From the NCBI GenBank assembly GCA_034766995.1, contig CM068315.1, forward strand, positions 4,917,736 through 4,981,735: DNA of 64,000 nucleotides, in the 5' to 3' direction. Below, piece by piece: positions 1 to 11,522 of this stretch. The notes beneath the pieces were generated by a model. That model saw only the letters and a list, made by a program, of their open reading frames with translations, had not been told where the DNA came from and ran no database searches. Position 1 is the first letter of the stretch. Each line of letters opens with the position of its first letter. Origin of the DNA: Acanthacorydalis orientalis (lineage: Eukaryota > Arthropoda > Insecta > Megaloptera > Corydalidae). The position numbers and the translations under genes are program-made.

Positions 1-35
1 ATCCTCAAAGTATTAATCCACAAAAAATGTTGGAC

Positions 36-180
36 GGTTTAGAATCATCATCTAAATGTGCAAAATCACTAATCAAAAATAATCCAGTATCAATAATTTT
101 TGATCTGAAAAAAATATTCTTTGTGTAAGAGTAAAAAAATTATTTATGAAATTTACAATAAATTTTCATTAGTATTTTTG
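36..180 (+). repeat. Dispersed repeat R2, copy 1
   Basis: Shares the phrase CATCTAAATGTGC, an 'ATCA-TAATCAAAAAT' segment and a trailing 'TTATTTATGAAAT' with 19355-19510, and the first part with 57961-58010. At 19355 this module lies just downstream of repeat R1, so it may be the 3' part of the same element. Its left side is cut by the window edge. No coding potential or terminal repeat was seen. Identity unknown. Confidence 0.6.
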
Positions 181-1790
181 ATATTTCTAACTTTTATACG
201 AAATGAAAATGTTCTGAATTAAAGAGATAAATAACTATAGAATCTACTTCCAAAAGAAATTCTCTTTTACATGATGCTAATAAACAAAAAAATGCTGATG
301 TTTAAAAGTTCTTCACGTGATCTCTGTGGTTCTGTACTAAAAGTCCAATGCTCTAAAGGATAAACTCTGAAAAAATCTAGATTAGATCATCATGTAACTC
401 CTTAAAATGAACAGACCAAATTTCATCAAAAATTGCTTACAAAATGTATGAAATGTGACGTTGTTTTGCATATAAAATTTTTTGTAACTAATAAAACTGC
501 ATCATTTCATTTCGGTGTATATTCGCACTGTCCTAGATACAGTTTACTTTAAAATTCTGTGAAAAAATAAAATGCCCTTTTCTTTACACTTACAGTATGT
601 GTAAGAAATAATTAATGCATAACAAACATATGAATAGTGTTTATTGATAGAAAAAAAATATTCCTTTTATTTTTTTTTAAAAAAACCAATACATTGTTGC
701 TTCATCAAAAAAAGTAATAACAATTTAAGATATAAAATTTAAGAACCACTTTATGGTTTTCATCTAAATGAAATGATGCAGTTTTCCTCTCTTTCCTACA
801 CTAACAGTATAATTAAATCTTATTGTTCAGTTGTAAACATTTTTATAGTCATCAGAATAATTTTCTAGTTAGAATAATACCAGAAACTTATTACAAATGC
901 ACATATGCATACAGAAATGTCTGTGCGAGTATGTTGCACCGTTTGATTCTGTATTTGAAGGGATGAGATCTTCATATGAAATTGTGTATATAGAACATGG
1001 ATGTCATTGGTGAATACATTGTTGCAAACGCTAGTTCATGGTTGTTCTATTTGCGCGATGAGATTAATATAAGTATGCACCGGGTTCATTCACATTATCT
1101 ACTACTCTTGACTGCGATATTGCACAACATGTACAACACAGGTATATATTTTCATAATTAAATGGGATCATCATAGTTTGTTTGATTGTACGTTTTATTT
1201 GGATATTACGTACACTCATTATATAAGTCTCATAGTGTATTTAATAATATATGTCACTTGTCTGAAAGAATACATATTGTTTCTAAAGAATTTAGAGTGA
1301 GTTTAATTGTAATAGTGTAATATAAAGTAGGTTATAGTTATAAAATATTAAATTGGAAACGTATTATATTAATATGAGTTTGTATTTACAAAATGAAATT
1401 TTACTCTTGATAGTTTTGTTCTCATTTACAGAATATCATTTTGAAGTTAAACAAATAAAGAATAAATCATGTTTATTCTATTCTAGTTTTATGAGTTTTA
1501 TATTTTATCTGTGAGTTGAGAATAATTGTATTTGTAAAAAAAGTAATATAGTTTAAAATTAGATCAAGTAAAAAAAACATACACATTCTATATTATTTCA
1601 TAGATATCACAGAGAAAAAACTTTTATTCCAAAGTATTCATTTATCGTTTCTGAAAATTTTATATTCTAATTATTTCTATCAATTTTTAAATCTTATTTT
1701 TATAAAGTTCTAAATATTTTGATGCAAGAAAGTAAAATATTACAAATATCTTCTAGATAATTACTTGTTGGTTTTAAAAATTGTAAATAT
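181..1790. other. AT-rich non-coding stretch
   Basis: No recognisable gene or transposon. A slightly less AT-rich patch lies at about 890-1110 and the rest is simple AT-rich sequence. Nothing further could be supported. Confidence 0.5.
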
Positions 1791-1801
1791 AAATAGTTTT
1801 A

Positions 1802-2280
1802 TTAAGTGTAAAAATTATTTCAGTGCCTTTATATTGAATCAATCATAACTCTATTTTAAATTAAAATGTTTTCTCGTCGTTTTAGGATTTTGAAGTGTTA
1901 ATCTTAACATTTTAAAATATTATATTTCTTGATTAAACAGCCATAACCTCACAAAACAGTAATAAATACGATAGCGTATATAGATATTTCATACTTTTTG
2001 CACTCTAGTAGAAAAAAAAACTGTCGAAACTGTGGGAATTATTTGTTCAGATTTGGTAGGACATGTTATGATGCTTAAAATGTGCAAAAATGTTAAAACA
2101 ATAGAAGAGGTTAGAAAATTCATTACAGACCGACTCAAAGCGGCCATCTTTTTCAATTATCTGATAGATAAAACAAAGTCATACAAAAAAATGGGTTACA
2201 TTTTGAGTATTGAATTGTATTTTATTTTCCATCATATTCATTTTCTATAAAAAGGGTATAAAATTTATTTGTAGACTTAA
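1802..2280 (+). mobile_element. Mariner deletion derivative (C-terminal type), copy A
   Basis: A 479-bp non-autonomous mariner flanked by TA on both sides. The left end begins TTAAGTGTAAAAATTA and the right end is the inverse of TTAAGTCTACAAATAAA, so the two ends are imperfect inverted repeats. About 230 bp of 5' sequence is joined directly to a decayed transposase C-terminus (2032-2250). That tail includes a 'KTIEEVRKFI' segment and degraded remains of the ending seen as RWRKVIKSNWEYFED in copy 14250. The helix-turn-helix and catalytic core are absent. It shares this structure with copies at 14250, 44517 and 56890 (reverse), so the deletion predates amplification. Confidence 0.78.
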
Positions 2281-2289
2281 TATATGCCT

Positions 2290-3365
2290 GGTATCATTTT
2301 GCATCAACTTGACACATACGTTTTGTATTCATACTAAATTATTTATTTAAATGTGTTTTATATCTATTTGAAATGCTTTAGTTTCTTCCTAATAGAATAT
2401 AAATTAGAGTTTAAATTTGAAATAACAATTCTTCGTTTATGAAGTATGAGTGAGAACAAATCGATAAAGTCGTTGTATGTAAACGTATATGATAATCAGT
2501 GTGATATTTTTCATGCGAAACTATGAGTCTATAACGACATATTTAAATCTTAACGAACCGTTGCCTAGTTTTAATAAGAATTAATAGATTGCATCAAATA
2601 CAGACTATTAAATGTCACCATAAATTTATTTGAAAGAAGATAGATGTAGAATGGTTTTGAATGGTTGAAATGATTGTAGAGAATTATTTTTTTTACAACA
2701 TGCTATAACTCATAACAGGATCTTTTTTCTTTTGCATGAAAAGAGAAAAGCAAATTTCTTATCAATGCTTCTTACATCTGTCTGATTTTTTATAATAAAC
2801 GTTCTTATCCAACTTTTTTTATTTTTGAAATAAATTTCAAGTAATAGAAAACTGTTCAATATATCGTCCCTTTTTTTTAGGATTTTGTATACATTTAAGC
2901 TTTTTTCATATTGAATGAAAGTCGAAAATCGATCATTATCGATGGTTTGTTACTATGGCCACTTTGCTCTTTTAAAAAGCTCATATATTATAATTGAAAA
3001 TGTGCAAATCGATGTCATTTTTCTCTTTTAGTAGATGTGGTTTCTTCTAAAACCTTCGTTGTCTCTTTTATTTGAGTTCAAGTTTGTATAAGAAAAAATT
3101 TCAGATTTAATTCTAACGTTTTGCTCATGACTTATTTTCAATTGAACTTATGTACAGAATAACAAATATTAGACCTTAAGGAAATCCTGTACTTTAATTT
3201 GAGCTGTAATAAGTCACATTTGTAGATAATTTCAATTAACCAAATAAATAAAACGAAAAAGCTAGTAATTCAGAAACATTGGTTTAATAATACTTTATGA
3301 TTCTAAAAATACATGTCCACAATTCTTAACATACATCTTTTTCTATTATAAAAATGGAACAGTGA
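2290..3365. other. AT-rich non-coding stretch
   Basis: No open frame, RNA gene or terminal repeat recognised. Unique-looking AT-rich sequence between a mariner derivative and repeat R1. Confidence 0.5.
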
Positions 3366-3369
3366 TGTC

Positions 3370-3715
3370 AGTCCTGTGACTTTTATTCGTTCCCTGATTG
3401 GTTTAAATCAGTCACGTGGTCTTTGTACTGATTGGTTGATAAAAGTATAAGATCAGTGTCGTGTTTTACGGTTTACAACCAAAGAGGGTAAACGATTTCA
3501 GTGTAAAATTGATAAGAAATTTATTCAAAATATTATATTATTTGAATCAGTAAAATAAACAAATTGTTACATATGTTAACATTGTACTTTGTTGTTAATT
3601 TTTATAAATTTCAGCAATAAAAATCTAAAGACTTACATTTTACGCAGATACTTGTGTGCACAAGTAATTAATTTCTGTTATTTGGTAATGTCGGAAGGGA
3701 GAGCGACAACGAGAA
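3370..3715 (+). repeat. Dispersed repeat R1, copy 1 (promoter-like start)
   Basis: Same family as 18780-19110, 34085-34465 (reverse) and 63390-63700. Conserved landmarks in order: two ATTGG motifs 34 bp apart, CACGTGGTCTTTG between them, an ACGATTTCAGTGTAAAA block, 'TTTGTTGTTAATTTTTATAAA', an ACGCAGAT segment, and a G-rich GGGAGAGCG end. Inverted CCAAT boxes plus an E-box look like a polymerase II promoter, as in an LTR or the 5' end of a transposon. No TG...CA ends, poly-A tail or target duplication could be defined, so the class is open. Confidence 0.72.
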
Positions 3716-4500
3716 GTGGCGAATCTTTTCCCACCCGTGTGGGTTGGTGAGCTCAGTAAGCAGTGAACGAAACCAATTAGTTTATCATAAAAATTATAAA
3801 ATTTACATTATAAAAAACTGTATATTTTATAAAAACAACATAAAAATATTTTACTATCATTGTATTTTATTGAAATATAGCTATAAAAGAAATGTACACA
3901 TGAGAAAAGAAATATTTATATATATTTTTTAAATATCTCGTTCGAGAATCACTAACACGTTGGCAAAATCACGTAAGATAGCAATTTAAAATATTAAAAA
4001 AAAAATTCGAACATTTGCTTATAAAACGATTCCGTGCGCGACAAAGTAAATTATTTGTTCAAATTTAAACAATATCCGCGATCTATTTACATAATATTAT
4101 TTTTTTTCTCGGTTGTTTATGAATAAAAAAGTAAGTTTCCGCACGGAATGTGTATTTTCTTTTATTATATTTCGACGAATTGTGTGTGTGAGTACTTTCT
4201 GCGTGCGTGCACTAAATGCTAAATAATAAAACGGAAACTTATGTAAGTATTGAGCTGGAATATTCGCGGTCTACGTCTTTTTTGTCGACTCGCGTATTAT
4301 GTGTTTTATAGACATTTAGAAAAGTGTCACACGGACCTACATTATATATGTTCACATTTTGAATACGAAATAGAATGGGACAAACTCAACTTTCACAGCC
4401 ATTATATTCAATATGTCACATTTTTCAGTAATAAAAGTGATGTATGTTATTACGTAATCCGTAAAGTTTCAGACATACTTTATGCACACACAATTCTATA
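3716..4500. other. AT-rich stretch with GC-rich patches
   Basis: The part next to R1 holds a small CCCAC...GTGGG hairpin near 3730. The remainder is AT-rich with GC-rich patches at 4020-4080 and 4170-4320. Short frames here match nothing recognisable. Confidence 0.4.
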
Positions 4501-4505
4501 TTCCA

Positions 4506-4506
<1 letters not shown>

Positions 4507-4560
<54 letters not shown>
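4507..4560. repeat. (TA)n microsatellite
   Basis: Near-perfect TA array. Open frames over it read as Ile-Tyr repeats and are not genes. Confidence 0.97.
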
Positions 4561-4561
<1 letters not shown>

Positions 4562-5129
4562 CCCACACATACACCCTAATACAGACTACTTTGAAAAATG
4601 TTATCACTTATATAATAGTTTTTGCTTGTATCGCATAAATATTCACTCAGGTAGTCAAACATTTAAGTGTCCTTTTCAAATACTTGACTATATATTTGGG
4701 AAAATTATTGAGAACAGTAGTTTCTTTTATCTTTATGTATTTATGGTATTTTTTTTGGAAATAGAAAAAGTATCATATTTTTACTAATAATTTTATCATT
4801 TCTTTAACCCTTTGGGTACATTTGACGATTGAAATTCGTCATGCTGCTTGTTGTGCAAGATGACGAGTCTGTCTCGTCACTCGAGTTGAGACTATATTTA
4901 GCATGTATTAGAAGGTTGCATTGAAAGCCACCGTTCACGTGTTCATGCCTCTAGGTGCATATGCTGTGGGCACTGACAGATGTCTTTTATATCATTTTGA
5001 AGTATGAACATTTTTCACTAAAATTTAGTCATCAGACGCCATATTTTGTTTACACATGTGATTTTCTATAACTGAATTGAAATGGAATGCAATAATTTGT
5101 TTTTCTGATATATACTTCTACCCTACTTT

Positions 5130-5765
5130 AACTTGAAAAAAAGTAAAGCTGAAGCTCTTCGATTTCTTGCGAAAATTTGTAGTGAATCTGTTCTATCAGA
5201 AACATTATATAGAGATTGGTTTCGTCGGTTCAAAAGTGGTGATTGTGACGTTCACGACAAACAATGGCCAGGTCAATCGACAAAGTTCGAAGATGAACAA
5301 CTACAAGCTCTATTGGAAGAAAATCCTGTTCCAACACTCAGAGAATTGGCTCAACATCTCGAAGTCGATAAATCAACCATTTAACGATGTTTACAAGCCA
5401 TGGGAAAGATCCAAAAAGAAGGGACATAGCTGCTATATCAATTGACCAAAAATGCCATTGGTAATCGTTTAAACATCTCGATTTATGTGCTTGCAAGGCA
5501 TAAAAAGAAGAGTTTCTTGTGACGTATAGTGAGCGGCGATAAAAAATGGAACTATTTCGACGACCCAAAATGCAAGAAATCATGGGTTGATCCTGGCCAA
5601 CCATCAACGGCACCACCAAAGTGAAATATCCACGGTCACAAATAAATGCTCTCCATTTGGTGGGATATGGAGTGTGTCGTATATTATGAGCTGTTGAAAC
5701 CGAAGGAAACAATAACCGCCGAAACAAGTACAACAGAAGAAACAATTACAATATTTCGGTGAACC
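5130..5765 (+). pseudogene. Mariner transposase pseudogene (N-terminal two thirds)
   Basis: One reading frame can be followed from the helix-turn-helix region (YRDWFRRFKSGD, then a linker and 'LRELAQHLEVDKSTI') into the start of the catalytic domain. The latter includes 'RIVSGDKKWNYFDDPK' with the first catalytic Asp kept, 'KSWVDPGQPST' and 'VVYYELLKPKETIT'. In-frame stops near 5382, 5430, 5520, 5622 and 5643 make it non-functional. The second and third catalytic Asp are missing because the sequence switches to piggyBac C-terminal sequence at about 5770. It belongs to a different mariner subgroup from the 39-kb copy. Confidence 0.85.
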
Positions 5766-5771
5766 CTGTTC

Positions 5772-5993
5772 GTGATGCACTGCCCCACAAGGTCAGAAAT
5801 AAGGAATGTATTTTATGAAAGTGATTTTGAGCAATCTGATGAAGAACATTCTCACCCTACAAAAAGGTGCCGTGTTTATTATAAGCATAACATTAGAAAA
5901 GATACTACCTGGCAGTGCAAACAGTGCCAAGTTCCACTAGATTTATCTACATGCTTTCATAAATACCACATTTTTCTTTTTGTTATATCTTAA
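5772..5993 (+). pseudogene. piggyBac-type transposase C-terminal cysteine-rich remnant
   Basis: A 73-codon frame shows an acidic stretch (ESDFEQSDEEH) followed by 'KRCRVYYKHNIRKD', 'WQCKQC' and 'STCFHKYH'. In the family this C-terminal domain is a zinc-binding CxxC...CxxC...CxxxYH cross-brace following an acidic or basic linker. One expected cysteine of the first CxxC is Tyr here. The upstream DDD catalytic domain is absent, so this is only the tail. Placement 964 bp downstream of a TTAA-CCC terminus agrees with an internally deleted or rearranged piggyBac-like element. Confidence 0.75.
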
Positions 5994-5999
5994 AATTAT

Positions 6000-6830
6000 T
6001 TGTTTTCATTTTGTGTGTTTTTTTTTATTAAATTATTTTTGTTTTGCAATTATAAAAACCAGAAGTCATCTCAATAATATATATATCACTGATTCCTTAG
6101 AAATAAATGAATTTTTACATAATATCTATTGCTTTTACATACTCCGAGCATCAAAAAATTAAATCTGTTTAATATGCAAATTTTTTTTCAAATAAAATGG
6201 TTAAGAATGATTTAAAAAGAATGTGAATGTATGATTCGATTTAATTCGTTTTTTATGTAAATCCAAATACATAAATCTAAAAACATGTATTATACAGTAT
6301 TACATGTACAGTCACCACACACACATGGATGCAAGTTGTACGAAAGTTTAGAAAGTTTACAATCTCAAACTAGCGAGGAATAATATTTTAGGTATAGTGC
6401 GAAAGTTCTGACAAACAGGAAGTGATCATGACATTACTTGAATAGAAAGAAATCCTGTTAACGTTAATAAAGTACGTGTTGAACAATTTATTGAATAAAA
6501 ACGATTTTTAGTCATATATATTTTTCAGAGGACTTTTATACCAATATTAAATTTTATTCGATTCATTATTTTAATCGAAGACAGTATTTACATTAAATTA
6601 AATAATAAAGATATAATTATTAATATATTTGTCTAAAATTTTTATCTTTCACAGTTTTTTTCTCATTTAATTATATAACTAGAAAACTATCAATTTTTGA
6701 AATACTTTGGAAAAGTTCACGGTAATCATCTTCATTTTAAGCTATTTTTGAAAAATTTGAAAAAAATTCAGTCATTATTGTACGTTATTAATGAATAATT
6801 CTAAAATTTTATCTATTTAAATAATTGTAT
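6000..6830. other. AT-rich non-coding stretch
   Basis: No recognisable gene. Includes a short (CA)n-like run near 6315 and otherwise plain AT-rich sequence. Confidence 0.45.
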
Positions 6831-6834
6831 GTTT

Positions 6835-6992
6835 AATAATAAGGTTATGCAATCTACTTGACAAAGATATATAGTGTTTTTAAATGTTAAGATTTACATT
6901 TTAAAATTCTAAAACGACGAGAAAATATTTTAATTTAAAACAGAATTATAACTGATTCAATTTAAAGGCACCAAATTAATTTATACACTTAA
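6835..6992 (-). mobile_element. Mariner deletion derivative (C-terminal type), truncated copy B
   Basis: Matches only the 5' part of the 1802/14250/44517 family, in reverse. It has 'TTTTAAATGTTAAG', the ACGACGAGAAAATATTTTAA block, 'TTGATTCAATTTAAAGGCAC'-like sequence, and the terminal repeat ending CACTTAA. The transposase C-terminal half is missing. Confidence 0.7.
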
Positions 6993-6994
6993 TA

Positions 6995-7690
6995 AAACAG
7001 TTTAATTTGAAATAACTCTTGAAAATTATATTAATTAAAATGATAATCTTCTAAACTTGGAAAAATATGAAAAGATTGAAAAGATATGTAACTCATCTTT
7101 ATGAGTACCGAACTGCAGAAAATTTAGTTTCACAAACGAAATTTCACTCCTCCACGAACGTGTCTGTTTTTTTCTGACCAAAATGTGATTGTCGTTTGGT
7201 TTGTGCACATTTTAATTACAGTGTCATCATTTCTAGAACTCTAATAGAAATATACCTCTTCTCTCATAAATTATATTTTTTAATGCAAAGAAATTCTGTT
7301 AATATATTAATATATAATATGATGTTTTTACAATGTATTTATTTATTACAAAAACCAAACCATTATTTGATGAACATTATAATTTTTGGTATTTATAATT
7401 AAAAATTTTTTTTTCGTGATTCTAGGACGTTTTGAGGAATTACTTAAATTTGAAATAAATATTTTACTTGACTGATATTGGCTTGTACATCGTTCATACT
7501 AAAACGAACAATTTATAAAAGTTAAAACTTTTATTACTGCTATTATAGTTATTCGATCTGATTGTATACGAATATATAGCACTATTTTTATAAAAGGATT
7601 AAATAAAAATGAATCATGGTTCCACTATCATTAAATGAAAAAAAGCAATAAATAAGTTTAATCATTTTTTATTGTTCAATGCTGAAATGC
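6995..7690. other. AT-rich non-coding stretch
   Basis: Nothing recognisable. The short frame at 7196-7402 has simple AT-driven composition and no family resemblance. Confidence 0.4.
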
Positions 7691-7699
7691 AATGTTCCC

Positions 7700-8350
7700 C
7701 TTGAAAATTTTAATAAGGTATTTAAAGAAAAAAAATCGGACCGTTGTCTTTTCGTTGAGAATATTTCCTCGAAAAAAATGTTCACAACAACCACAAGATA
7801 TAGGTCAAATATATGCGCTTCTCATATGAAAATACCTTTCAAGGAAGGGTTAATGTATTTCAGCCACCGTCCTCTCCTCATCCTCTGTTATGGAATTTAT
7901 TCCACGTTCAGTGGATGCTCAGCCCTCGAGCAAAGATATTACCGGCGAATTTGTGCAACGTGAGAAAATGTTATTTAAGTACGTTGGGCTGTGAACTGCG
8001 AGCTACGCGTTCGACGCTGTCAACGTTTTGACGCAAAATCAACAATTTCTGATGTATTACATAACAGGGCGTTTGGGTATCGGTGCGTCGATAAAATAAA
8101 CACAAATTCACGTGTACAAACAAAGACGATGATAACACATAAACGTGCGTTCAATTCGAGAAAATATCAATTAATTGTTGTTTTAAATACGTGAGCGTTA
8201 AGTAAATATTCCGTAGATATAAAACGGTGTGTTCTGATAAGAAAACACAGGTAATTTTTTTATATAGGCGTGCGTTTGCATGCGCGTTTATTGAAATGAT
8301 TCGATAGAAAATATGGGATCGAACGACCGGCACTCGAAGCGAATGCTTTC
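7700..8350. other. GC/CpG-richer island 1
   Basis: Clearly richer in G+C and CpG than its flanks (for example the 7980-8040 segment with several CGs, and 8270-8330). Short frames on both strands (7679-7963, 7813-8031, 7991-8194) have no recognisable product. It resembles no other repeat in the window. Possible host regulatory element or non-coding exon. Confidence 0.4.
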
Positions 8351-8359
8351 ATGTGAACT

Positions 8360-9809
8360 GGAGCTTATACGATTGTCGCTGTTTGATTTTGATATCCTTT
8401 TTGTTAATTCTGCGATTTTTTTCCATCTATTTATATTTTTAGTTATACATTTTAATACTCAGAAATGTATATTTTAATCATATATAATATTTAATTTTAC
8501 TGAAAAAAGATTTACACATTTAAACAGCCAAATAATTTATAAGAAAATAATCAGTTTTTCTTATTAATAGTTAGTGTTTTTACATTTTTTTACATTTTTT
8601 TACTTTTGATCTCCTTCTGATTAACGATATTATGATCATATTATAGATATATAATATTATGAGAAAACATTGTAAGAAGTTTTTTAAAATCATTGTTAAG
8701 TTCATTTTTTAGTAGATGTACCGTATTGTCAAATAATATTGAACGTAATGTGAAATCTTTGTGTTGGTTACAATTTTTTAATTTGAAATAAAACAGAATT
8801 CAAGATGACTGTTATGTTGTATCTTATTTATAAAATGAAAGTTAAAGTATCCATACCAATTGTAGAACTAATAAACTTAGCAAGCTTGATTAAAGTACAT
8901 ATTTTCTGTGTATTTCTTAACAGCATAAGAAAAATATATGGATATATGACTCTATGAATGGTATTAGTTAAATGTAAAGTTTATGTAACAGAGGATAGTC
9001 AACTAAATCAGAGTCAAAAATGATTCTGAAAAGTTTGATCTGGAAATTAAAGATTTCAAGTCAAATTTATCTCAGGAATATCTGTTAAGTTTGATGAAAA
9101 TATATTACTAGAAAGAAACAGACTTAATTGTATTATTGACGAATTAGGGAAATTCATATTCACACAGTCTTTTATCCATTGCTACTTATATAATTTCAAA
9201 AAAAATCATAAGAGTATTGAGGAGCAATTATTTTTTCACTCACCCAACAAACCATAAATTATATTTTGATCAAAAAAGTTCAATAACTAATTATTGACAA
9301 TGTTTAATTGTTGCTTTGACTTTTAACCATTTTATAACCAGATGATAATGTGAAATAAGATGTATCTCAACGTTAAGAATAGTAAAAATGATATACAAAG
9401 TAAAAATGCTATAAAGACAATCCAAACGAACATTTTCGTATTAATTAGTGTTATATAGAATTAATATTGAATTTTATTCATTAATAGTTACTCAATATGG
9501 ATTAAAAATTTAACAAACTCGTTTCTTGAACTGTTTAAAAACAGAATTTTAAGAAAAACTTCCAAATCGATTTCTATAATATCAATTATTTCTTCATCAG
9601 AATATTCTAAAGTTATATGTTGTAATACTTTATAAAATGTTTACAGATTAATTGCTTCATTTTTCTTATTAATCTACATTGTATCATTTAATTTCCCCTT
9701 TGTTCAGATAAAAAAGTCATTGAGAACATTTAATCACTTATTATTTGAGTTGAAAATTCAACTTCAAATTTAATTTAAATTTATATCGTTATGTTCTTGC
9801 TAAAAATTT

Positions 9810-9810
<1 letters not shown>
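8360..9810. other. AT-rich non-coding stretch
   Basis: Holds a small tandem of TTTTTACA units at 8578-8606. Otherwise no recognisable gene, RNA or transposon end. Confidence 0.5.
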
Positions 9811-9856
<46 letters not shown>

Positions 9857-9862
9857 TATATA
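9811..9862. repeat. (TA)n microsatellite
   Basis: TA array with one interruption near its right end. Confidence 0.96.
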
Positions 9863-10355
9863 ATCTTATCTTTTAAAATATTTCAGTTTTCATACGAATG
9901 TTTTTTAAGGTACTGTTTTTGAAAAAAAATATTATTTACCTTATTTCTTTACCTCTGCTAAGAATAAAAGTAAATTAGCATTTATAACTGTTCAATCTGA
10001 TAAGAAAACTATAGATAATAGTATAAAAATTTAAAGATAAAACACAAAAATAATGTAATTAAAATAAAACTATAAACAAGTATCCCAATATATAAAAAGT
10101 TACTAAATTAAAACGCCTTTATATTGTATTTAAATAAATAATTTTATTACTAATATATAAATTAAATTAAAATTTAATTTTAAATTGTTGTTATTGATTT
10201 ATTTTGTATAAATATGTTGACTGTAGAGAACACATAAAAGTAATTTATGTAAATAAGTCGAAAAAAGTATTTTATTAATAAGAATATGTCGAAACTTTAT
10301 GATATTCTGTTCGTAACTTGAACTGAGGCAAGATCCACACAATTAAAAATTTAAT
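9863..10355. other. AT-rich non-coding stretch
   Basis: Very AT-rich, with TTTAAATT-type runs near 10150-10200. No feature recognised. Confidence 0.5.
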
Positions 10356-10359
10356 CTAT

Positions 10360-10930
10360 TCTATAAGCAATTCGGGAAAAACGACCTGTAAGTTAGTAAA
10401 CGAGCGTCTATAACAGTCCGTTCGAAATCACCCCAAGCTTTCAGCCTCCTATTGCTTGTATTAATCGGTAGCTGTAAACACACACAAAGACATGCCGAAA
10501 CACAAGCACAGATACTCACACACACACACAGACACATACAGGGTAGACAGAGAGAAGGGTGTACGATAATAAACATGGGAAAACTTTGTTGAAGCGACCG
10601 AGTTCAGTCAAGCTTCAAATAGAGCAAAACTTCAGCACTTGAGGTGTTCTGTTCAGCTGAAAAGTTTGAGCGTTAAGCCACAAAGAAGCACGCCATCTCC
10701 GGCTTCTTTCCAGTTTACGGCGACGACATTTTATACCCGTCCGCTCGGTAGCCGGATAATCTATATTTTAAGAGAAAAATTTATTACCTGGCATATACTC
10801 AGTTTTTCATCCGTCGTACCTGTTTTTCTTTTTTCATATCGTTCGGTCTATCCGCTCTGTTCGTCCTGTTCTCCCCTTGCATGTGCTCTCACTTGCCTCT
10901 CAACCGCCGTCCTCCAATAATGGAACTAAT
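10360..10930. other. GC-richer island 2 with (CA)n-like run
   Basis: Contrasts with AT-rich flanks. An imperfect CA/ACAC run covers about 10480-10550, followed by mixed-composition sequence with CpGs to about 10900. A 93-codon frame at 10639-10920 and a 71-codon reverse frame over the CA run (Cys/Val/Leu-rich because of the repeat) match nothing. Candidate regulatory or exon sequence only. Confidence 0.4.
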
Positions 10931-10934
10931 TAAA

Positions 10935-11515
10935 AGTTTTCTTCATATACATATAAATTAATTCGCAACACCTTGTTTGCTTTAACATTTTTCCCGGTTT
11001 TAATTTTTTCCATGGATTATTTTTTTAACACTCACTTTTTTGATGTATACTTTATTAAATTTTATTATTCATTTTTTTTCGTCTACAATGACACACTAAT
11101 TTTGTGACGGTGTTTTTAATGGAATGAGATGATGTTAGAACGGCCATTCTGAAATTTATCAAAGCGAGGTGATATTTTTTTAAGAAGTGAACGTTAATTA
11201 ATTACTTGTAAACAATACTTTATGATGAGGAAATGAACATTAATCGAACGCTTTGATTATACTAATTAAAGATTATACAGTTAATTAAATATTTTTACTT
11301 TGGAAATATTTAAAAATCTTTCAAAACTTTTAATCAAAATCAAAGAAAATATATAATTTTAATAATGAATTCTAAGCAATCTGAAAAATTAATACCTTTT
11401 AGTTTTATAATTATGATTTTCTTATTAACACAACAATTGCTTTAGAATTATAAGTTGTAATAATTTTTGACGAAAAAACATTTTTTTATTGTTAATACTA
11501 TAATAACAATGGTTT
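10935..11515. other. AT-rich non-coding stretch
   Basis: No feature recognised. Confidence 0.5.
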
Positions 11516-11522
11516 TATTGTA

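Larger units (their letters stand above)
4804..5993 (+). mobile_element. Decayed piggyBac-like element carrying an inserted mariner piece
   Basis: TTAA at 4804-4807 is followed by CCCTTTGGGTAC, the expected target site plus CCC-type terminus of piggyBac-like elements. The next 100 bp hold short subterminal palindromes (TGACGA...TCGTCA and GACGAG...CTCGTC). After about 300 bp the piggyBac sequence gives way to a mariner transposase fragment (5130-5765). A piggyBac-type C-terminal cysteine-rich tail then starts at once (5772). No right terminal repeat with TTAA was found, so the right end is lost or too decayed. The 5993 end is the end of the recognisable coding remnant, not a real terminus. 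Confidence 0.68.

Noticed and set aside
3370..3715. R1 as a complete LTR
   Set aside because: No TG...CA ends, paired copy, primer-binding site or polypurine tract could be located; only promoter-like motifs support it.
4425..4787. Open frames of 60-109 codons rich in Ile-Tyr
   Set aside because: They are translations of the (TA)n array; the same applies to frames near 20.5, 25.6, 29.7, 30.1, 45.3, 47.5, 47.9, 48.5, 60.0 and 60.3 kb.
5167..5745. Frames 5167-5445 (+) and 5338-5745 (-)
   Set aside because: They overlap the mariner pseudogene in the wrong phase or strand; the true frame is the one with the HTH and SGDKKW motifs.
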